Positions 9,169 through 15,452 of a stretch of DNA of 64,000 bases are shown here, piece after piece. Position 1 is the first letter of the stretch. Each line of letters opens with the position of its first letter. Made by a program: the position numbers and the translations under genes. Origin of the DNA: Arthrobacter_E sp041360795 (lineage in GTDB: Bacteria; Actinomycetota; Actinomycetes; Actinomycetales; Micrococcaceae); assembly GCF_041360795.1 (NCBI RefSeq), contig NZ_JBFUPW010000004.1, positions 372,001-436,000 on the forward strand. The letters are read 5' to 3'. Under the pieces are notes generated by a model. It was not told the origin of the DNA. It did no database searches and saw only the letters and a program-made list of their open reading frames with translations.

Positions 9169-9454
9169 TCAGCCCACTTCGCGGGCTCCGATGGCTCTCA
9201 GAACGTCCGCAAGCCACACAAGACCGTAACCGACAGCGTTCTCCGGATCATTGACGACAGAGCTCAGATTTTCAGTGCATTCTGAGTACTGCCCGACAGT
9301 CAGCTCCGGTGGGCCGGTAAGCACGTCCCCTTGGGCGGCTAGGAGGGATGGACCAGTAATAGTCGACGCCAAGGTCAACAACATCGTCCCCGTTGGCTGC
9401 GCGCTCAAGGAGTATCTCAAACGCCTCTCGCAACAGGTCCTTGCTGACAGTCAC
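9169..9454 (-). pseudogene. Frameshifted small conserved protein (DYYWSIP...VGYGLVWLADVLRAIG type)
   Basis: Two overlapping minus-strand frames together give one sensible small protein of about 94 aa. The first frame starts at GTG 9454 (MTVSKDLLREAFEILLERA, then VDLGVDYYWSIP). Near 9335-9355 the sense continues in another frame (QGDVLTGPPELTVGQYS, ...NAVGYGLVWLADVLRAIGAREVG) to the TGA at 9169. The acidic N-terminal half followed by PELTVGQ and GLVWLADVLRAIG matches my recollection of a short conserved actinobacterial hypothetical family; function unknown. It reads towards the DNRLRE-RHS operon. A real inactivating frameshift is the simplest reading; a sequencing error is possible. Confidence 0.6.
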
Positions 9455-9544
9455 TGCGTCTGTCCTTCCACTCCAGATTCTCCCACCTCAATGACACGAC
9501 GTGCCGAAAAAGCCGAGTGCCCCGAGCTGCGTCCCCGAACCCCC

Positions 9545-10438
9545 TCAGACCGCCGGGACCTCGCCCAGCGCCACGGAGATCCGACGCAGCACCTCGGCCG
9601 GGCGGTTGGTGGTGATCTCCTGGATGCCGAAGGTCACGCAGTAGTCCACGTCGGCGTCGTCGTCCACGGTCCAGACCCGGAAGCGGCGCCCGTCCGCCAG
9701 CCACTGCCGCGCCTGGTCGGCATGCGCCTTCAGGTAGTCGATGCCGGGGCCGGCGATCCCTGCGGTGCCTTCGTCCAGCATCCTCGCGGCCCGCTGAACG
9801 GCGGCGCGGAGCACCAGCGCGACCGCACTCGCCGCCAGACTGCCGATCTCGAGGTCTTCTTTGACCTCGTCCGTGTCCACGTCGTCCACGAGCTGGCACA
9901 CGGCATCCGCGGGGACGGTCTCCAGCAGCTGTTCGGTGGCTTGCGGGTCGAAGCTCATGAAGGAGACCCGGATGTTCCCGAGCATCCCCGTCGAGGCTTC
10001 CCACCCCCGGTCCGACAGCAGCTCCAGCGTATTCTCCTCCAGCCGGAACCCGAACGGCGAGGGGTGCTTGAACTCGATCGCCAGCCCGATCCCACGGCTG
10101 GCGCCCGCCAGGATGTCCAGAAGCTCGCCCAGGGTCAGGAACTGCTCACTCGGGGAGCCGAACTCCTGCGGGATCACGGCGCCCTTCCACGAGTGGAAGT
10201 CCAGCTCGCGCAGCTCTGCGAGGGTCTTCTCCGCCACGGGTCCGGTGCCGTTCGAGGTGCGGTCGAGGTCGTCGTCGTGCAGGAGCACCACGTGGCCGTC
10301 CTCGGTCAGGTGCACGTCGCACTCGACGCCGTCCGCTCCGTCCGCGATCGCCTGCAGGTAGGCGGCGCGGGTGTGCTCGGCGAAGAACTCGCTGGCCCCC
10401 CGGTGAGCGTAGACGAGGGGGCGGCTGATCTGAGTCAT
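9545..10438 (-). CDS. Glycerophosphodiester phosphodiesterase (GDPD)
   Basis: 297 aa. GDPD enzymes hydrolyse glycerophosphodiesters to sn-glycerol 3-phosphate and an alcohol in a Ca/Mg-dependent TIM barrel. The signature residues are present: AHRGAS (His12, Arg13), the metal ligands in GVECDVHLTEDG (Glu39, Asp41), and the second catalytic His in VVLLHDDDLDRTSNGTG (His54). There is no signal peptide, so it is probably cytoplasmic. The ATG at 10438 is preceded by TAGCTT (10450-10445) with a 6-nt gap, so the mRNA is probably leaderless. It is divergent from the DUF445 gene, with only 50 bp between the starts. Confidence 0.92.
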   Translation of the reverse strand: MTQISRPLVYAHRGASEFFAEHTRAAYLQAIADGADGVECDVHLTEDGHVVLLHDDDLDRTSNGTGPVAEKTLAELRELDFHSWKGAVIPQEFGSPSEQFLTLGELLDILAGASRGIGLAIEFKHPSPFGFRLEENTLELLSDRGWEASTGMLGNIRVSFMSFDPQATEQLLETVPADAVCQLVDDVDTDEVKEDLEIGSLAASAVALVLRAAVQRAARMLDEGTAGIAGPGIDYLKAHADQARQWLADGRRFRVWTVDDDADVDYCVTFGIQEITTNRPAEVLRRISVALGEVPAV

Positions 10439-10444
10439 GAGATA

Positions 10445-10450
10445 AAGCTA
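10445..10450 (-). promoter_or_regulatory. -10 element TAGCTT, leaderless promoter of GDPD gene
   Basis: TAGCTT ends 6 nt before the ATG at 10438, which places the transcription start at or next to the A of the start codon. No Shine-Dalgarno precedes this ATG. Confidence 0.6.
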
Positions 10451-10476
10451 CCCACATTCGTGTCAGGGCAGGGGCA

Positions 10477-10482
10477 TAGGGT
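10477..10482 (+). promoter_or_regulatory. -10 element TAGGGT, leaderless promoter of DUF445 gene
   Basis: The hexamer (extended as CATAGGGT) lies 6 nt before the ATG at 10489. It is back to back with the GDPD promoter within 50 bp. Confidence 0.6.
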
Positions 10483-10488
10483 GGAGGC

Positions 10489-11811
10489 ATGGACGTGAAC
10501 ACTGCGCCAATTTCCCAGGACAGCGGCACGCTGCCCTCTCCGGGTGACGCCGCCAAGGCCGCCGCGCTGGCCCGGATGAAGGGCATCGCCCTGGCACTGC
10601 TCATCGCCCTGGCCGTGGTGTTCGGGGTGTCCTTCGCGCTTCAGCACCAGTACCCGTGGCTGGCCTATGTCCGGGCCGCGGCCGAAGGCGGGATGGTGGG
10701 CGCCCTCGCCGACTGGTTCGCCGTCACGGCGCTCTTCCGGCACCCCATGGGCCTCAAGATCCCCCACACCGCGATCATCCCGCGGAAGAAGGACCAGATC
10801 GGCGCCTCCCTGGGCGACTTCGTGGGCACCAACTTCCTCTCCGAGGACGTCATCCGCACCAAGCTCGCGGCCACGGATCTGGCCAGTTCGGTGGGCCGGT
10901 GGCTCTCCGGCACGCACGACGACGGCGCACCCGCCACCGGTCCGACCGGCGCCGACCGCATCGCGAAGGAAGGCGCGGCCGCCATCCGCGGTCTCTTCAC
11001 CGTGCTGCGGGACGACGACGTCCAGGCCGTGGTCGAGGCGCTGGTCCGCAAGCACGTCGTCGATCCGCCGTGGGGCCCGCCGGTCGGCAAACTCGCCGAG
11101 CGGGTGTTCGACGAGGGACACCACCGGCACCTCGTGGACCTGCTGATCGACCGGGCCGCGGACTGGGTCGGCCGGAACCACGAGACGGTGAACCGCCTGG
11201 TCAGCGACCGCTCCCCACTCTGGGTGCCCGGGTTCGTGGACTCGCTGGTCGGGGACAAGGTGTACATCGAGCTGGCGAAGTTCGTGAAGGGCATCCAGGC
11301 GGACCCGGATCACCAGGTCCGCCAGGCCATCGACACCTACCTCAAGGAACTGGCCCAGGACCTCCAGCACGATCCGGCGATGATCGAACGTGCCGAGGGG
11401 ATCAAGGCGCAGATCCTGGGCGATCCGCAGGTCCGCGACATCGCCGGACGCACCTGGGAGACCATCAAGAAAGCGCTCCTGGAAGCCGTGGACGATCCCC
11501 AGAGCGAGCTGTACCAGCGCTTCGTGGGCGCGATCCGGGACTTCGGCCGTCGCCTGGTGGACGACCCCGAGCTGGCGGCCAAGGTCAACACCTGGGTGGC
11601 CGACATCGCAGCCTACGTGGTCTCCAACTACCGCGACCAGATCACGGGGCTCATCACCGACACCGTGGAACGCTGGGACGCCGAGGAGACCTCACAGAAG
11701 ATCGAGCTCCAGGTGGGACGCGATCTGCAGTTCATCCGGATCAACGGCACTGTGGTCGGGTCACTGGCCGGCCTGCTCATCTTCACCGTCGCCACGCTGC
11801 TGCTGGGCTGA
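10489..11811 (+). CDS. DUF445 family membrane protein
   Basis: 440 aa, cell-envelope protein of the DUF445 (YjiN-like) family; biochemical role unknown. An N-terminal hydrophobic helix (about 24-48, GIALALLIALAVVFGVSFAL) is followed by the family hallmark GALADWFAVTALFRHPMG and IPHTAIIPRKKDQIG. A long amphipathic helical middle follows, and a C-terminal helix (VVGSLAGLLIFTVATLLLG) ends the protein. This is the expected two-anchor architecture. The start is supported by the leaderless -10 at 10477. It stands alone; the next gene is convergent. Confidence 0.92.
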   Translation: MDVNTAPISQDSGTLPSPGDAAKAAALARMKGIALALLIALAVVFGVSFALQHQYPWLAYVRAAAEGGMVGALADWFAVTALFRHPMGLKIPHTAIIPRKKDQIGASLGDFVGTNFLSEDVIRTKLAATDLASSVGRWLSGTHDDGAPATGPTGADRIAKEGAAAIRGLFTVLRDDDVQAVVEALVRKHVVDPPWGPPVGKLAERVFDEGHHRHLVDLLIDRAADWVGRNHETVNRLVSDRSPLWVPGFVDSLVGDKVYIELAKFVKGIQADPDHQVRQAIDTYLKELAQDLQHDPAMIERAEGIKAQILGDPQVRDIAGRTWETIKKALLEAVDDPQSELYQRFVGAIRDFGRRLVDDPELAAKVNTWVADIAAYVVSNYRDQITGLITDTVERWDAEETSQKIELQVGRDLQFIRINGTVVGSLAGLLIFTVATLLLG

Positions 11812-11846
11812 TAGCCCCCACGCAGTCCGGGTCGCCGCGGCGCGGG

Positions 11847-12773
11847 TCAGCGCGGTTCGGCGCCGGGGGTTCCGGGTGCGTCCGTTCCGGCGGCGTCCAC
11901 TCCGGAGGCGCCGGGGAGCCGCCGGTCGGCGGTCGGCGGATCCAGCTCCAGCGGCGCGTGCTGCGGGGGCTGAGCCGTCGACGCGAGCTGGGCGGCGCCG
12001 TCGTCGGATGGGAGAGCGGGCTGTTCGCCGAAGGGGGCAACGAGTGGGAGCGCCCCGAAGGCCTCGCGGGTGTTCGCGATGACCGCGCGGCCCATGAGCA
12101 GGTTGCCGCCGCCGCCCATCACGGCGCCGACGCCGAACGGCAGGAGCCGGCCGAAGAACGCGCTGCCCTGCTTCTTGACCAGGGACTTCAGAAACGCCTT
12201 CTGGATGGCGGCCTTCACGGGTTCGAAGGTGGCGGTCGACGTCTTCTTGGTGAGGACGCTGCCCCACACCTGGCTCGCTCCTCGGCCTCGGCCCATGGTC
12301 TGCCCGGTGAACGCACTCAGCAAGGAGGTGCCCTCCTCGCCCAGCATGATCGCCATGACCATGGTGCGGGCCTTGTCGGGGTCGGTCACCCGGACACCGT
12401 GGAGCTCGGCGACACTGGAGGCGAAGAGTGCGGTGGCCTCCAGGAACGCCGCCGTCGCGACGCCGGACACGGCCAAAGCGGTCCCGGTGCCGACGCCGGG
12501 GATCACCGCGGTGGCGCCGGCGCCCGCACCGGTGGTCGTGACGGTGGCCAGATACTGACGCTCCAGTCGCACGACGAGTTCCGCCAGGGAGGCGTTCGGG
12601 TGCTTGCGGCGCAGCCGTGAGATGTGCCCGACGACGAGCGGACGCTGCACATCCACCGCCTTCAGCAGCATGTTGTGGATTCCGGAACGGGGCTTGCCCT
12701 GTTCGTCGAACATGGCATTCTGTGCTGCGTTCTGAGCGATTCCCAGGGCGGGGTTCTTCTTGCGCTTGGCCAT
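11847..12773 (-). CDS. EcsC-like conserved protein of unknown function
   Basis: 308 aa. The basic N-terminus MAKRKKNPALGIAQNAAQNAMFDE is followed by a helical domain with glycine/alanine-rich hydrophobic stretches (TTGAGAGATAVIPGVGTG, ALAVSGVATAAFLEATALF). Further on are SVAELHGVRVTDPDKARTMV and LLPFGVGAVMGGGGNLLMGR. This pattern resembles EcsC-family proteins, whose molecular role is poorly defined; the assignment is by resemblance only. The C-terminus is a proline/glycine-rich tail (about 265-308) of low complexity. The start is set by a TAGGCT -10 element 7 nt before the ATG; there is no SD. It is convergent with the DUF445 gene. Confidence 0.72.
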   Translation of the reverse strand: MAKRKKNPALGIAQNAAQNAMFDEQGKPRSGIHNMLLKAVDVQRPLVVGHISRLRRKHPNASLAELVVRLERQYLATVTTTGAGAGATAVIPGVGTGTALAVSGVATAAFLEATALFASSVAELHGVRVTDPDKARTMVMAIMLGEEGTSLLSAFTGQTMGRGRGASQVWGSVLTKKTSTATFEPVKAAIQKAFLKSLVKKQGSAFFGRLLPFGVGAVMGGGGNLLMGRAVIANTREAFGALPLVAPFGEQPALPSDDGAAQLASTAQPPQHAPLELDPPTADRRLPGASGVDAAGTDAPGTPGAEPR

Positions 12774-12780
12774 GGCCCTA

Positions 12781-12786
12781 AGCCTA
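12781..12786 (-). promoter_or_regulatory. -10 element TAGGCT, leaderless promoter
   Basis: TAGGCT followed by TAGGGCC and then the ATG at 12773. Nearly the same box (TACGCT TAGGGCC ATG) precedes the hydrolase gene at 13503. Confidence 0.6.
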
Positions 12787-12855
12787 GTCCGCGAGGGGCC
12801 CCAATTGAGCTTGCGAAATGGGGGAGCGGGCTGGGCGCTAGTCCGCGAGGGGCCC
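12784..12855. repeat. 18-bp direct repeat CTAGTCCGCGAGGGGCCC, two copies
   Basis: Copies at 12784-12801 and 12838-12855, 54 bp apart, in the gap between the hydrolase stop and the EcsC-like start. The first copy overlaps the -10 region of the EcsC-like gene; the second is next to the hydrolase stop. A degenerate third version lies just upstream of the hydrolase start (13515 onwards). This suggests local duplication of promoter DNA. Confidence 0.7.
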
Positions 12856-12858
12856 GCT

Positions 12859-13503
12859 TCAGGAGGCGGCTTCGGCGGGAGCCGTGGACTTGAGCACGTA
12901 GTACTTGAGGAACGCGCTCACGTCGACCATCTCCTGCACCGCCATGTAGTGGCCCAGCCCGGGATAGCTGCGCGAGGTCAGGGCCGTGTTCTCTTCGAGC
13001 CACTCCTCCGTGAAGAGTGTGGCGTCCTCGTTGATCACGAGGTCCTCCTTGTCGCGGCCCCAGAAGAAGGGCGGTCGCTGATCGAAGGACTCGGTGAGCG
13101 CCAGAAGGTCGTTGTCGAGGACGAACCCGGACAGGCCAACTGTGGCCCGGAACTGTTCGGGACGGAGTCGCAGGAGGCTGCTCGCCATGGCCATGCCCTG
13201 GGAGAACCCGAGGAGCGAGACACTGCTGTGCTGCGCCTTGATCCCGTCCAGCCAGGCGAGAACCTGTGTGCAGGAGGCCATGACCTGGGAGAAGTCGTTG
13301 GTCAGGAAGTAGTCGAGCAGGAACCACCCGTGCTGGTCGCCGATCTCCATCACACCTTGGGGCGCCGCACAGGTGAACTCCTGCGGCAGGTGAGGGAACA
13401 GTTTCTCCATGCGTTCCGGCGAGGATCCGTAGCCGTGAAACAGCAGCAGCAACGGTGTGCCGGCACGCTCAGATTCCGGCTTGGACCACAGGACCTTCTC
13501 CAT
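12859..13503 (-). CDS. Alpha/beta hydrolase (carboxylesterase/phospholipase type)
   Basis: 214 aa, cytoplasmic serine hydrolase of the PF02230-like carboxylesterase group. An oxyanion-loop motif LLLLFHGYGSS, the nucleophile elbow LLGFSQGMAM (GFSQG) and the late histidine in PGLGHYMAVQEM make up the expected catalytic set. The substrate cannot be deduced. The frame is open 35 codons further upstream, but those codons are arginine/proline-rich. The ATG at 13503 has a leaderless-type TACGCT 7 nt before it, so this start was chosen. Confidence 0.85.
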   Translation of the reverse strand: MEKVLWSKPESERAGTPLLLLFHGYGSSPERMEKLFPHLPQEFTCAAPQGVMEIGDQHGWFLLDYFLTNDFSQVMASCTQVLAWLDGIKAQHSSVSLLGFSQGMAMASSLLRLRPEQFRATVGLSGFVLDNDLLALTESFDQRPPFFWGRDKEDLVINEDATLFTEEWLEENTALTSRSYPGLGHYMAVQEMVDVSAFLKYYVLKSTAPAEAAS

Positions 13504-13510
13504 GGCCCTA

Positions 13511-13516
13511 AGCGTA
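13511..13516 (-). promoter_or_regulatory. -10 element TACGCT, leaderless promoter of hydrolase
   Basis: TACGCT, then TAGGGCC, then ATG at 13503. Same layout as the promoters at 12781 and 19938. Confidence 0.6.
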
Positions 13517-13591
13517 GTCCGCGGGGTCCGCCGCGGAACTCCTCCCCTCCCCGGGATCCCCCGCTCGTTTCCGGTTTTCGCCACGTACCCC

Positions 13592-13621
13592 TTGACTTCC
13601 AAAAACAAACACAGATAAAGT
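13592..13621 (+). promoter_or_regulatory. Promoter of the fru operon (TTGACT-18-TAAAGT)
   Basis: A -35 TTGACT at 13592-13597, an 18-bp A-rich spacer and a -10 TAAAGT at 13616-13621 precede fruR. The A/C-rich spacer stands out from the GC-rich surroundings and could carry a FruR operator (inference). Confidence 0.6.
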
Positions 13622-13639
13622 CAAGCAATCAAAGATTCC

Positions 13640-13655
13640 TGTGACAACTGTCACA
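13640..13655 (+). promoter_or_regulatory. Crp/GlxR-type site TGTGACAACTGTCACA
   Basis: Perfect TGTGA-N6-TCACA inverted repeat, the consensus for cAMP-responsive Crp/GlxR regulators in actinobacteria. It lies about 20 bp downstream of the -10, between promoter and fruR start, which suggests it acts as a roadblock repressor site or serves a second promoter. Confidence 0.65.
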
Positions 13656-13683
13656 ACCCCAATGGCGCGGAAAGGAGACGGGC

Positions 13684-14466
13684 ATGTTCGCAGAAGAACG
13701 GCACAGCACCATCGCCGACCTCCTGACCGCGCACGGCCGTGTCACGGTCACCGAGCTCGCTCAGCGGTTCACCATCACCCCGGAAACGGTCCGTCGGGAT
13801 CTCGCGCTTCTCGAAGAGCAGGGCGAGTTGCGACGGGTCCACGGCGGCGCGGTGGCAGTCGACCGCGGGAGCACCGCCGAAACCTCGGTCCCCGAACGCC
13901 TGGCCACCCATTCCGAGCAGAAGCAGCGGATCGCAGCGGCCGCCTTCGCCCTCCTCCCCCGCACGTCGGCCGCCAGCATCGTGCTCGACGCCGGCACCAC
14001 CACGGAAGCCCTCGCCGGCCTGATCACCCAGCGCGACGCCGACGCCCCGGCCCTGCTCGTCCTCACCAACTCGATCCCGATCGCCGCCGCACTGTCCGAC
14101 ACCCCCGGCGTCGCGCTCCACATCCTCGGCGGCAAGGTCCGCGGGGTGACGCAGGCGGCCGTCGGCGCCGGCACCGTGGCCGAGCTGCGGAACATCCGCC
14201 CCGACATCGCGTTCGTGGGCACCAACGGCATCCACGCGGACTTCGGATTGAGCACCCCGGACCCCGAGGAGGCCGCGGTCAAGACGGCGTTCGTCCAGGC
14301 GGCACGCCGTACGGTCGTCCTCGCCGACGCGAGCAAGCTCGATGCCGAAACCCTGGTCCGCTTCGCCGCCCTGGAGGACGTGGACACCCTGGTCACCGAC
14401 GGGACGCCGTCCCCGGAACTGGCCGAAGCCCTTTCAACCGCAGAAGCAGAGGTGATTCAGGCGTGA
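13684..14466 (+). CDS. fruR: DeoR-family transcriptional regulator of fructose operon
   Basis: 260 aa. An N-terminal DeoR helix-turn-helix (ERHSTIADLLTAHGRVTVTELAQ and ITPETVRRDLALLEEQG, residues 4-58) ends in the family RRVHGGAV motif. It is followed by a DeoR-C sugar-phosphate sensor domain (VLDAGTTTEAL, LHILGGKV, FVGTNGIH, ADASKLD). It is the first gene of the operon with 1-phosphofructokinase and the fructose PTS, so the likely effector is fructose 1-phosphate or fructose 1,6-bisphosphate (family inference). The SD GGAAAGGAG precedes ATG 13684. Its stop overlaps the fruK start (GTGA). Confidence 0.92.
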   Translation: MFAEERHSTIADLLTAHGRVTVTELAQRFTITPETVRRDLALLEEQGELRRVHGGAVAVDRGSTAETSVPERLATHSEQKQRIAAAAFALLPRTSAASIVLDAGTTTEALAGLITQRDADAPALLVLTNSIPIAAALSDTPGVALHILGGKVRGVTQAAVGAGTVAELRNIRPDIAFVGTNGIHADFGLSTPDPEEAAVKTAFVQAARRTVVLADASKLDAETLVRFAALEDVDTLVTDGTPSPELAEALSTAEAEVIQA

Positions 14467-15452
14467 TCATCACACTCACCGCCAATCCCAGCCTGGACCG
14501 CACGGTCGAGCTCCCCGGGGCGCTCGCCCGCGGCGAGGTCCAGCGGGCCACGGCCGTCCGCAGCGAAGCCGGAGGCAAGGGCGTCAACGTCTCCCGCGCG
14601 CTCACGGCGTCGGGCCTGAAGACCGTGGCGGTCCTGCCCGGCGATCCCACGGACCCCGTGGTCGTCGGCCTGGCCTCCACGGGCATCCCGCACCACGCGC
14701 TCCCCATCGGCGCCCCGCTGCGCAGCAACATCACGCTGACCGAGCCGGACGGCACCACCACCAAGGTGAACGAACCCGGCCCGGAGCTCAGCGCCGACCA
14801 GCGGGACGCCCTCACGGCACTCCTTCTCGACGAATCCCGCGAGGCCTCCTGGGTGGTCCTGGCCGGTTCGCTGCCGCCCGGCTTCCCGGCCGACTACTAC
14901 GCGCGGCTGACCCGCTGGCTCCGCACCGAACTCGGCAGTGACGCCCCGCGCATCGCCGTCGACTCCTCCGGGACGCCGCTCCTGGAGGCCATCAACGCCG
15001 GCGCCGACGCGGCGCCGGATCTCCTCAAGCCCAACGGCGAAGAACTCGCCGAGCTCGCGGCCCTCGCCGGATTCAGCGAGCAGCACAGCGGAGACGAGCT
15101 GGAAGCGGACCCGGTGCTCGCCGCCCGGGCCGCGACCGCCGTCGTCGAACGCGGCGTGGGAGCCGTGCTCGCGACGCTCGGCTCGAAAGGCGCGGTGCTG
15201 GTCACCGCCGACGGCGCCTGGCACGCGAGCCACGCACCCATCCAGGCGGTGAGCACGGTCGGTGCGGGAGACTCCTCGCTGGCCGGTTACCTCCTGCGGG
15301 CCGAGAACGGTGGATCCGCCGTCGAGTGCCTCACCCAGGCCGTGGCCCACGGTGCCGCAGCCGCCTCCCTCCCCGGTTCCACCGTCCCCGGCCTGGACCA
15401 GACCACCCCCGACGCCGTGACCGTCACGGCCCTAGCAAAGGACTCCCTGTGA
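14463..15452 (+). CDS. fruK: 1-phosphofructokinase
   Basis: 329 aa, PfkB (ribokinase) family. It phosphorylates fructose 1-phosphate, delivered by the PTS, to fructose 1,6-bisphosphate with ATP. N-terminal IITLTANPSLDRTVEL is typical of FruK/LacC. Signature 1 is SEAGGKGVNVSRAL. Signature 2 with the catalytic aspartate is STVGAGDSSLAGYL. GTG start at 14463 overlaps the fruR stop (GTGA), and its TGA overlaps the GTG of fruA, so the three genes are translationally coupled. Confidence 0.95.
   Translation: MIITLTANPSLDRTVELPGALARGEVQRATAVRSEAGGKGVNVSRALTASGLKTVAVLPGDPTDPVVVGLASTGIPHHALPIGAPLRSNITLTEPDGTTTKVNEPGPELSADQRDALTALLLDESREASWVVLAGSLPPGFPADYYARLTRWLRTELGSDAPRIAVDSSGTPLLEAINAGADAAPDLLKPNGEELAELAALAGFSEQHSGDELEADPVLAARAATAVVERGVGAVLATLGSKGAVLVTADGAWHASHAPIQAVSTVGAGDSSLAGYLLRAENGGSAVECLTQAVAHGAAAASLPGSTVPGLDQTTPDAVTVTALAKDSL

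Noticed and set aside
10656..12620. 654-codon plus-strand frame
   Set aside because: Runs in another frame through DUF445 and across the convergent EcsC-like gene; Arg/Gly/Pro-rich without domain content.
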